Assembly (NCBI GenBank): GCA_934365155.1
Contig: CAKRMZ010000025.1
Span: forward strand, 1-23,142
Source: an uncultured Eubacteriales bacterium
Lineage (GTDB): Bacteria > Bacillota > Clostridia > Oscillospirales > CAG-272
Direction: 5' to 3'
Length of the DNA stretch: 23,142 nucleotides
Below are positions 1 to 6,021 of the stretch, piece by piece (positions within the stretch are counted from its first letter, which is position 1; each line of letters begins with the position of its first letter). A program made the translations under genes and the position numbers. Under the pieces are notes generated by a model. The model did not search any database, was not told where the DNA came from, and worked only from the letters and a program-made list of their open reading frames with translations.

Positions 1-227
1 ACCTTAGGCTGTGGCAACGATGCAGATACCTGTGACTCAATTAATTCTGACACCATATTTCGAACATGGACCGCTTTGCGATCGATATCTGTATCAACTA
101 ATTTCCATTGATGTCTTTTACTGCCACGATATATTTCCTCACGGCTGTCCATCTTAGCCACCTCTTCATCAAAAGCAGCCTGATTATCCGACAGTCTTTC
201 CTGCCACATTCTAAGTTTCGCCATCAT
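1..227 (-). CDS. Phage portal protein, N-terminal part (cut by window edge)
   Basis: The gene runs off the left edge, so only about 75 N-terminal residues are visible. The portal protein forms the dodecameric ring through which the terminase pumps DNA into the capsid. The visible part has the charged start, then REEIYRGSKRH, then HVRNMVSELIESQV and SLPQPK. That last pattern is characteristic of the N-terminus of portal proteins in Clostridia prophages (family knowledge). I chose the ATG at 227 because GGTGAG, inside the terL stop region, sits 7-8 bases upstream. A GTG at 239 that overlaps terL is an alternative. The position directly after terL is the standard packaging-module order. Confidence 0.85.
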   Translation of the reverse strand, partial: MMAKLRMWQERLSDNQAAFDEEVAKMDSREEIYRGSKRHQWKLVDTDIDRKAVHVRNMVSELIESQVSASLPQPK

Positions 228-231
228 CTGA

Positions 232-1743
232 TCACTCACCATATTTCGGTTTCCCCCATTTCTTAATTAGATACTCTCGTGTATTTCGGTCTGCCGAACG
301 GTAGTCCTCCCACATGTCCGGCGTCCAAGTATATTCGTGCTTCGTGTTTTCCGGAACATAATTCTGCTGACACGGACGGATATAATATGCAATAGCGAGG
401 CTCATTACACAATCGTCATGCGCGCCGGCTTCTGCTTCCAGGCGCATATTATCTCTTCTCACAAAAGTCAGCATTTCCGAAAGTGTATCCTCATCCCATA
501 TTAAACGGATCCCCTCTCGCATAATTCGAATCAATTCCGAAAGAATCAACGGTCTCGTTTTTGATGTTGTAACAAAGCCATAACTCTTTTTTGGCTGATG
601 CGTAAAATTATCTACACTCTCCCGTACATATTGATTCGGATATCCAAGCCGTTCCAGCTCATAAACCGGATAGATATTAAAATTCGTTTCAACGCCGATT
701 AGAGCGTCATTATAAAATTTCCCAAGGCAATATAGCTGTCGCGCAAATATATCTGCGTCCATAGACTGACGAAGCACCGCAACCTGCTCCCCGCTATCCG
801 CATCTAAGACCTGCGCCACAAAGAAATCACTTCCGTCTCCCGCCGTATCCGCACCGATGACATATCGTGATATTTCTCTCGGTTCACAATACAGCTTGAT
901 CCATCCATCATCTGACTTTGAAAAACGGATATTGGTAATCTGTTGTCCGTCATAATCATATTCAAACATGCCCGACGTCCGTGGCAGTCCGATTTCTGAT
1001 AAGCGATCCGCAATATCCGCTGCGCAAAAAACGGTTCGCCCGGTCGTTCCCCATTGACCTAATGCATATACCTGATAATAGTATTCATCTGTATCCCGAT
1101 AGTTTTCCAACACACGCTTTGCCGCATCATCCAAAAAGCGATTATCTAAATAGGTGCTTCTGTGCACCGTCACATCACTTTTCTGCTTATCAAAAAAACG
1201 TTTTTTCAGCCAATGCATCACAGAAACCGGATTAAAAGAAATAATAATCTGTTTATAAAAGGGGGATCGTCCTCTTAAACGAATATCAAGCTGGTTAAAA
1301 TCAGACTCTGAAATTTCCGATGCTTCTTCAATCCAAATCCCCGTAATGTTATAGATGGACTTCAGCTTTTCCACATCATCGAGGCCTACAAACAAAATCT
1401 CGCTTCCGTTTTTAAAACTGATCTTCATTTCTGTCTTGCTTACGGTATACGGAATGCACGAATAAAATTCCGACAGTTGAGTTAAAAGCTGACGAAAACA
1501 GCTTTCCTTCAATGTTTTGGCTACCTTCCTGCATACTAAAAACCGGTGTTCCGGCTCACTGATTGCTCTTTCTAATATTTTTCTTCCGGCAAATATGCTC
1601 TTACCGCTGCCACCGCCACCCATTAACACCAAATATCGTGACCGATTCCAAAAAAGCGGAAAGAATTTTTTATTGCTTGTTTTATGCAAACGGTGCCACC
1701 AAATAAGCAACTGCTCTAAAAGCTCTGCTTTTTCATCTGTCAT
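232..1743 (-). CDS. terL: Phage terminase large subunit
   Basis: This 503-residue protein is the ATP-driven DNA packaging motor and the nuclease that cuts phage DNA. Motifs seen: Walker A GGGGSGKS at residues 42-49, a Walker B-like segment GIWIEEASE at about 135-143 with the catalytic Glu, and a C-terminal RNase H-like nuclease with acidic residues in GADTAG (D299), VETNFN (E352) and HDDCVMSLA (D443/D444). All key residues and the usual length are present, so the gene looks intact. It belongs to the PBSX/Terminase_3 type. AGAGGA lies just upstream of the ATG. It follows terS by 33 bases and its end overlaps the start region of the portal gene, so the three are probably co-transcribed. Confidence 0.95.
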   Translation of the reverse strand: MTDEKAELLEQLLIWWHRLHKTSNKKFFPLFWNRSRYLVLMGGGGSGKSIFAGRKILERAISEPEHRFLVCRKVAKTLKESCFRQLLTQLSEFYSCIPYTVSKTEMKISFKNGSEILFVGLDDVEKLKSIYNITGIWIEEASEISESDFNQLDIRLRGRSPFYKQIIISFNPVSVMHWLKKRFFDKQKSDVTVHRSTYLDNRFLDDAAKRVLENYRDTDEYYYQVYALGQWGTTGRTVFCAADIADRLSEIGLPRTSGMFEYDYDGQQITNIRFSKSDDGWIKLYCEPREISRYVIGADTAGDGSDFFVAQVLDADSGEQVAVLRQSMDADIFARQLYCLGKFYNDALIGVETNFNIYPVYELERLGYPNQYVRESVDNFTHQPKKSYGFVTTSKTRPLILSELIRIMREGIRLIWDEDTLSEMLTFVRRDNMRLEAEAGAHDDCVMSLAIAYYIRPCQQNYVPENTKHEYTWTPDMWEDYRSADRNTREYLIKKWGKPKYGE

Positions 1744-1776
1744 TCCTCTTTTTCTCCATCTAAAAAGACCTATATA

Positions 1777-2418
1777 TCAGCTCCTATCGGTCTTTTGTAT
1801 ATCCTTTAATTTCGTTTGATCCCTGCGGATTTTTACACTTCTCGTTTTTCTCTTAACTGCTTTTCTTGTATTTTCCTTCTCATCAAAACTCTCTGGATCT
1901 TCTTTTATCGGTAAATGAATTTCGGATTCTTCAAAGCTTTTCAAAAATTCACAGGCCAAAGAATACATCCGTTTCACTTTTTCATCCAAAGGGTACGCGA
2001 TCATCGCTTCCGCATCGTTTTCAATATGCTCGGCATCTTCCCATCCGTAATTGCTTTTTAAGGAAAACATGATCCCCTGAATTTGCTTTTGTCGGAACAA
2101 TTCACGTTCCAAATAATTTTCTAATCGCTGAGTTGCATATTTTATTACGGCTCTCGTTTCCGCATTTTTCTCAAGCTTATGCAATTCCTCCTTATCGATC
2201 CCGAGATATAAGCATAATCCGGACAGCGTCGGCGGTTCTAACCATTCTAAGAACTTCGCAGGTTCTCCGTTTTGGTTACAAATGGCCTCTCCCTTCTCGT
2301 CCAACCGTTCCACACATCGACTGATACTGCCGAAATATGCATGAATTACTGCTTCAAGCTCACCCGCATTTTTATATTTATCGTCCATCGCCACATTTCG
2401 CACCGTTTTTCCACGCAA
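1777..2418 (-). CDS. terS: Phage terminase small subunit (DNA-recognition)
   Basis: About 213 residues. The small subunit recognises the phage genome and loads the large subunit. Seen: an N-terminal helical region with PPTLSGLCLYLGIDKEEL, a helix-turn-helix-like pattern typical of small terminases, then a charged helix (RLENYLERELFRQKQ) and SNYGWEDAEH. A strongly basic tail follows (KAVKRKTRSVKIRRDQTK). It sits directly upstream of terL, which supports the call. The start is uncertain. The longest version begins at TTG 2418 with GAGGAG about 14 bases upstream; an ATG at 2388 (MDDKYKNAGE) has a weaker site but is where small terminases often begin. Confidence 0.85.
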   Translation of the reverse strand: MRGKTVRNVAMDDKYKNAGELEAVIHAYFGSISRCVERLDEKGEAICNQNGEPAKFLEWLEPPTLSGLCLYLGIDKEELHKLEKNAETRAVIKYATQRLENYLERELFRQKQIQGIMFSLKSNYGWEDAEHIENDAEAMIAYPLDEKVKRMYSLACEFLKSFEESEIHLPIKEDPESFDEKENTRKAVKRKTRSVKIRRDQTKLKDIQKTDRS

Positions 2419-2447
2419 AAATTAAGTGCTTTCTCCTCTCATACCGA

Positions 2448-2756
2448 TCAATCAAGCTCCTCCTGGCCTGCCTTCAATACGCACTCTTGGCAAAGCTTCT
2501 CTCCGTTCATGTCATAATAATCATCACCCTCAAAGATAGGTTCCGAACAAATCGAACAAACCATATCACTCTCTGCTTCCAACCGTGCTTGTTCAACACA
2601 CCTGCGGCAAATGTAGGTCCCCATTACTTCAAAGCATTCATCATTTTCAAAAATTGTCTCCCCGCAAATTTCGCACACAGACCGAACCCTTGTACCGTTG
2701 CAATCTCCGCAGCCGATACATGTCCCTCCATTTACACACCGATATGACATTTTCAT
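2448..2756 (-). CDS. Small protein with two tandem zinc-finger modules
   Basis: 102 residues, unknown function. After a Cys-rich lead (C7, C13, C16, C19) there are two copies of one module, C-x2-C-x3-IFE-x-D ... G-x3-C-x2-C: cysteines 28/31/50/53 and 67/70/89/92. Each should bind one zinc in a LIM- or rubredoxin-like knuckle. Such small treble-clef or zinc-ribbon proteins occur beside phage packaging genes, but I cannot name this family. GAAGGGAAATC lies directly before the ATG. It sits between the Cro-like gene and terS, all on one strand behind a consensus promoter, so it is probably an early or packaging-operon gene of the prophage. Confidence 0.75.
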   Translation of the reverse strand: MKMSYRCVNGGTCIGCGDCNGTRVRSVCEICGETIFENDECFEVMGTYICRRCVEQARLEAESDMVCSICSEPIFEGDDYYDMNGEKLCQECVLKAGQEELD

Positions 2757-2828
2757 GATTTCCCTTCTGTAAATTATTTTTGTTATAGCATTCCAAAACT
2801 GTTATGTTATTAAATTCGCAACATTACT

Positions 2829-3029
2829 TTATAAAAAAAATCGATAATCTATATTAAACTTTTGACATATTGTGTCAATTTCATAAATATAAAAATCGGA
2901 ACGCCCGTTAATTTTTTGAAACACCGCCGACACAGATATATTTAATTCTTCCGCCAGCATTGCATATGTTATCTTTCTGCGCCGCAGTTCCGCCTTTAAA
3001 CCGATAAGCGGTAAATGTTTCTGCTTCAT
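2829..3029 (-). CDS. Cro-like small HTH regulator of the prophage
   Basis: 66 residues, nearly all one helix-turn-helix of the XRE/Cro class: KITYAMLAEELNISVSAVFQKINGR holds the two helices, and the rest is a short dimerisation tail. There is no peptidase or other domain, as in Cro-type regulators. GGAGGT lies about 9 bases upstream of the ATG. The promoter TTGACA-17-TATAAT (3072-3100) drives it, and operator boxes overlap that promoter. It is divergent from the repressor at 3197, giving a lambda-like switch. It could act as Cro or as an excision/antirepressor factor; the sequence alone does not decide. Confidence 0.8.
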   Translation of the reverse strand: MKQKHLPLIGLKAELRRRKITYAMLAEELNISVSAVFQKINGRSDFYIYEIDTICQKFNIDYRFFL

Positions 3030-3051
3030 AAGTTGTGACCTCCATCATCGT

Positions 3052-3074
3052 AATGTTTCGTTTTCGATAACATT
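3052..3074. promoter_or_regulatory. Operator box 1 of the phage switch
   Basis: AATGTTTCGTTTTCGATAACATT is nearly palindromic: outer arms AATGTT/AACATT and inner arms TCG/CGA, with one extra base on one side. The same first nine bases recur 33 bases away in box 2. It overlaps the -10 element of the leftward promoter, so a bound repressor would block transcription of the Cro-like operon (inference). Confidence 0.7.
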
Positions 3075-3100
3075 ATACCACAAAAATGTTTCGTTGTCAA
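3072..3100 (-). promoter_or_regulatory. Leftward phage promoter (consensus)
   Basis: On the minus strand TTGACA (3100-3095), a 17-base spacer and TATAAT (3077-3072): a perfect sigma-A consensus. The -35 lies inside operator box 2 and the -10 overlaps box 1. It should drive the Cro-like gene and probably the zinc-finger, terS, terL and portal genes. Confidence 0.85.
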
Positions 3101-3107
3101 TAACTTT
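3085..3107. promoter_or_regulatory. Operator box 2 of the phage switch
   Basis: AATGTTTCGTTGTCAATAACTTT repeats box 1 with few changes, exactly 33 bases away (about three helical turns, same face of the DNA). It covers the -35 element of the leftward promoter. Cooperative repressor binding to both boxes is the likely use. Confidence 0.65.
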
Positions 3108-3129
3108 TAATTTATTTTTATAAAAAATA

Positions 3130-3158
3130 TTGAAATTTGTTATCATTTGTAATAATAT
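3130..3158 (+). promoter_or_regulatory. Rightward promoter of the repressor gene
   Basis: TTGAAA (3130-3135), 17-base spacer, TAATAT (3153-3158). It lies about 40 bases upstream of the repressor ATG. The spacer holds GTTATCATTTGTAATAA (3139-3155), which carries the GTTATC half-site seen reversed in box 1 and may be a third, weaker operator for autoregulation. Confidence 0.7.
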
Positions 3159-3196
3159 ATTTATGTCATTGATTCGTATCGTACGGAGGTTACATT

Positions 3197-3589
3197 ATGT
3201 TTGGCGATAAACTCAGAGAAATAAGAAAGTCAAAAAATTACACATTAGAACAATTGGCAGATGAATATAATCAGCGTTATCAAGGCGGTCTCAATAAAGG
3301 AACCCTTTCTCGATATGAAAATTCCAAACAGCAACCCATGATTTATGTTGTAAAAAATCTTGCCAGTCTTCTTGGCGTCAGCGCGGATTATCTGCTGGAA
3401 AAGGATGTCCCTTCCACTCAAACCGATACCCGCGCAAGCATGGAAAAAGAATTTGAGCAAATTATCAATCAAATGGATGACAGTCAATTGAATCGTCTGG
3501 AAGTAGCCTTACGGATTCTTTCCGCAAAACAGGATGATTATGATAAATTGATTTCTCTGATTGAGCTTGCAATGCCCGGGCTACTTTAA
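3197..3589 (+). CDS. CI-like XRE-family repressor without peptidase domain
   Basis: 130 residues. The N-terminal XRE helix-turn-helix spans about residues 6-66 (LREIRKSKNYTLEQLADEYN ... LNKGTLSRYENSKQQP ... LASLLGVSADYLL). A short helical tail follows, probably for oligomerisation (EFEQIINQMDDSQLNRLEVALRIL in overlapping parts). No S24/LexA-type self-cleaving domain is present, so induction would not be by RecA-stimulated autocleavage (inference). GGAGG lies 7 bases before the ATG. It is divergent from the Cro-like gene and most likely keeps the prophage silent. Confidence 0.85.
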   Translation: MFGDKLREIRKSKNYTLEQLADEYNQRYQGGLNKGTLSRYENSKQQPMIYVVKNLASLLGVSADYLLEKDVPSTQTDTRASMEKEFEQIINQMDDSQLNRLEVALRILSAKQDDYDKLISLIELAMPGLL

Positions 3590-3818
3590 GCAGCACCGAA
3601 AAACGATCATCCGACAAATTCATGGCATCCTGCATGATTTTACTCATTCTTTCCTGCATAAAATTCATCACCACCCCCGTTTATTCTATTTTAAAATCCC
3701 ATTTTCAACATGTCCAGTCGGGAATTTGCATGAAAGAATCTTTTTTGGATATTGCGTCTCCCTCGCTTTTTTTCCTTTTCTGCGTTCAGAAATTTAAAAT
3801 CTTCGACTGTATAAAAAC

Positions 3819-3857
3819 AAAACCGGACAGCCTTCCTTCCTGGCGTCCGGTTTTTTG
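3819..3857. terminator. Bidirectional hairpin terminator closing the phage unit
   Basis: Stem AACCGGAC(A)GCC pairs with GGC-GTCCGGTT around a short pyrimidine loop, followed by TTTTTT on the plus strand. The minus strand also ends in a T-rich run. The 360 bases between the repressor and the next gene hold this hairpin and a doubtful antisense ORF but no gene I would call. Confidence 0.8.
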
Positions 3858-3951
3858 CTCTTTTTATATATTGTTTTATTATAATTAAAAATCACACAAC
3901 AATCGATTTCAGTATACTATTATAAAAAATCAAAAACAAGTAAGCATTTTG

Positions 3952-4977
3952 CTATAATTTTATCAAAATATCAGACTGAATTTCGTGATTGGGAACAACA
4001 CTTCTCCGCATTTTTTCCTTCACACGCTCCAAAGCAGCTCTTTTTTCACGGTCAATCTGCACATCAAGAGCCTCTCGCGCTTGACTCACAATTCTTTGTC
4101 GGCTTCGAAATATATGCTGTAATGCTTCCGGCTGCTGCATTAACGGAAATCTTTCCTTCAACAATTCTAAATAATCTTCATTCATCTCTAAAAGCGCACG
4201 TGGAAGCCATGGAAATTCATTTTCCTCTTTTGGCCCGAATCCTAAATTTTGCAGCAGTTCTTTCATTTCTTTTCCTAATATTCCGCCATAGATCATTCGC
4301 TCATAGGAACACTCTCTTGTCTTGCATGAATCATCTTTTGCACGCTGAATTAAAATTTGCATATTCATCAAAGCATCTTTACCCCATTCAATCGAACTTT
4401 CCGCCTTACAGTCCGAATTCCCGAGCGGGCAATAAGTACCTTGCGCCAGCGCATAAATATATTTCCGTATCCACTCCAAATTCGAGCTTTCAAAACTATT
4501 TAATATTATGACGGGAATTCCCAAAATCCGTTCTAATATCTCGAAATGATATAAAGGCTTTTTTTCCTTTGATTGAATGCAAAAAATCACATTATCTGTA
4601 ATCTCCAAAACATCCAATATCAGTAACAGCCCCTCGTCAAAATACTCTTCTCCGGCCAAAACAATACAAACATCCGCAACTGAATTCGGATAAAGCCCCA
4701 CCGTCATTAAATTCCGTGCGAAAGCCTCTGCAGGCTTCGATGCAGACAAAGACTTTACGGAGTCGAAATATATCAATTGAAATATCGCTGTATCATACTT
4801 TATTGTTTTGACTTCGAATTCTCGACATTCCGTTTTTATTCGGCACCCATTCTTTGCAAAAGCCTTAAAAAAAGCAGAATTATGAAAATCCGCCTGTTTA
4901 AAAATGCCAACCGTATACTCTTTGGATTGATTCTGATCCGAAAATGTTTTAATCTTATGATGACAATACCCCTCCAT
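3952..4977 (-). CDS. FeoB-like cytosolic protein with degenerate GTPase motifs, no permease
   Basis: 341 residues, no membrane segment. The fold order matches the cytosolic half of FeoB: a G domain (about residues 20-180), then a helical GDI-like domain with FPWLPRALLEMNEDYLELL, the counterpart of FeoB's RWLALKLLEGDxxxLELL. Each nucleotide motif is lost. The P-loop position reads KQADFHNSAFF where FeoB has GNPNSGKTTLF, with no gap. The DxPG position reads DSVK and the NxxD position reads IQSKEK. ILGIPVIILNSFE matches FeoB LLGVPVVPTSA. It follows feoA with a 23-base overlap, so they are translationally coupled. I chose ATG 4977 because GGGAGG sits 8 bases upstream; a start at 5007 is possible. 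It may be a non-catalytic regulator or partner of an iron transporter. Confidence 0.7.
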   Translation of the reverse strand: MEGYCHHKIKTFSDQNQSKEYTVGIFKQADFHNSAFFKAFAKNGCRIKTECREFEVKTIKYDTAIFQLIYFDSVKSLSASKPAEAFARNLMTVGLYPNSVADVCIVLAGEEYFDEGLLLILDVLEITDNVIFCIQSKEKKPLYHFEILERILGIPVIILNSFESSNLEWIRKYIYALAQGTYCPLGNSDCKAESSIEWGKDALMNMQILIQRAKDDSCKTRECSYERMIYGGILGKEMKELLQNLGFGPKEENEFPWLPRALLEMNEDYLELLKERFPLMQQPEALQHIFRSRQRIVSQAREALDVQIDREKRAALERVKEKMRRSVVPNHEIQSDILIKL

Positions 4978-5233
4978 GCCCTTTTCCTCCCTTTTTTTCA
5001 TCATCACATACCGACACCCATATTTTCATAGACTCAGAACGGCGCAGTGCAATCACAACACCTCGAATCTCATATGCAATCGGGGAGCCGGGAATTCCGC
5101 AAAATAAAGGCACAACCCGGCTCCCCGGTACAAATCCGAGTTCCATCAACCGTATTCCCATTTTACCGTATTGTGCCACCGATTGTATAATTGCCGTCTG
5201 TTTCAGCGGAACTCGACCAAGTTCAGTTATCAT
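4955..5233 (-). CDS. feoA: FeoA-domain protein (ferrous iron transport accessory)
   Basis: 92 residues, the usual size. FeoA is a small SH3-like cytosolic protein that works with the FeoB iron transporter. Seen: LKQTAIIQSV, then GIRLMELGFVPGSRVVPLF, the characteristic FeoA stretch, then PIAYEIRGVVIALRRSES with the conserved beta strands. The C-terminal tail (KKGGKGHGG) overlaps the next gene, which encodes a degenerate FeoB-like soluble protein instead of a full FeoB. The ribosome site is weak (GCGGAG about 9 bases upstream). No clear Fur or DtxR box was found upstream. Confidence 0.9.
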   Translation of the reverse strand: MITELGRVPLKQTAIIQSVAQYGKMGIRLMELGFVPGSRVVPLFCGIPGSPIAYEIRGVVIALRRSESMKIWVSVCDDEKKGGKGHGGVLSS

Positions 5234-5268
5234 CCGATATGCTCCGCCTTTCGAATTCTCTTACCGCC

Positions 5269-5274
5269 ATTATA
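5269..5274 (-). promoter_or_regulatory. Possible -10 element for feoA
   Basis: TATAAT on the minus strand, about 35 bases before the feoA start. No good -35 is seen at 16-18 bases. The rest of 5275-5440 holds no convincing gene. Confidence 0.35.
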
Positions 5275-5439
5275 TGCCAGCGTCCTCATCTTGCCCTCTT
5301 ATCTCGGACCCCAAAGAGATATTCCTGCATCCTTTGAAAATGTTATCCGACACCGCAATAAATAAAACGATACCACCGCCATTTTATTCATAACTTCATT
5401 GACCTCAGTTTCATTTTTTATTTCGGTGGCAATTTTTTT

Positions 5440-5507
5440 GACATAAAAAAATCCCCTCGGAACAGGCTTGAAATTTTGTTACTTTCAATACCTGCTTCGA
5501 GGGGATT
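5440..5507 (-). terminator. Terminator of the ABC transporter operon
   Basis: A long hairpin: AATCCCCTCG (5450-5459) pairs with CGAGGGGATT (5498-5507), CAGG with CCTG, and TTGAAA with TTTCAA inside. In the minus direction it is followed by a T run (TTTTTTT). Confidence 0.85.
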
Positions 5508-5554
5508 ATTATATTCTATCCAGAAACTGTGACTTTTTAATAGGCTCCGGTCCG

Positions 5555-6010
5555 TTACGCTTTACACAAGTAACGAACATAACACATTTTTTTCAACGAA
5601 AGATGACCGTTCACGGAAAGAATCAGCAAACATAATGATATTATATCCGATTTGGTCTGCTCACTCATCATAGACATCAATAGCATTAAATTCTTTCGAT
5701 TCTTTTCAATTAGTTTCTTAATATCCGTCTCCTCGTAAAAAGTCTTTTTTACGGCTGCAAAATCAAAGTCATATCCGAAGCTCTTAGCTAATGCCGGATA
5801 TATCATCAAATATTCTCTTTCGTCAATTACATCTTCCGAAACAACTGCCCCGATAATAAAAGCAACCAATGTTTTCTCAGGGTCAATCGAAGAAACATTT
5901 AGTTTTTCAAATTCCGAAAGTACGCAACCGGACTTTTCGACCAGTATTTTCAACCTTTCTACTGTCGTAATATTTTCATATTCGATGCATCGTTTTGCTA
6001 ATTCAAACAT
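5555..6010 (-). CDS. TerB-like helical protein at the end of the ABC operon
   Basis: 151 residues, all-helical, soluble. The middle part FIIGAVVSEDVIDEREYLMIYPALAKSFG resembles the TerB/DjlA-like fold, where an acidic motif (SEDVIDERE) binds metal. This is a fold-level guess, not a firm family call. TerB-like proteins occur near membrane and stress systems. AAGGTG lies about 5 bases before ATG 6010; a longer ORF reaching 6109 would overlap the permease and has no better start. It begins 12 bases after the permease stop, so it is in the ABC operon and may assist or regulate the transporter. Confidence 0.7.
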   Translation of the reverse strand: MFELAKRCIEYENITTVERLKILVEKSGCVLSEFEKLNVSSIDPEKTLVAFIIGAVVSEDVIDEREYLMIYPALAKSFGYDFDFAAVKKTFYEETDIKKLIEKNRKNLMLLMSMMSEQTKSDIISLCLLILSVNGHLSLKKMCYVRYLCKA

Positions 6011-6021
6011 TTTTTCACCTT

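Noticed and set aside
5299..5444. Short ORF between the ABC terminator and feoA
   Set aside because: An apparent 48-codon frame fails on recount because of the seven-A run. The in-frame part is about 30 codons with a weak ribosome site.
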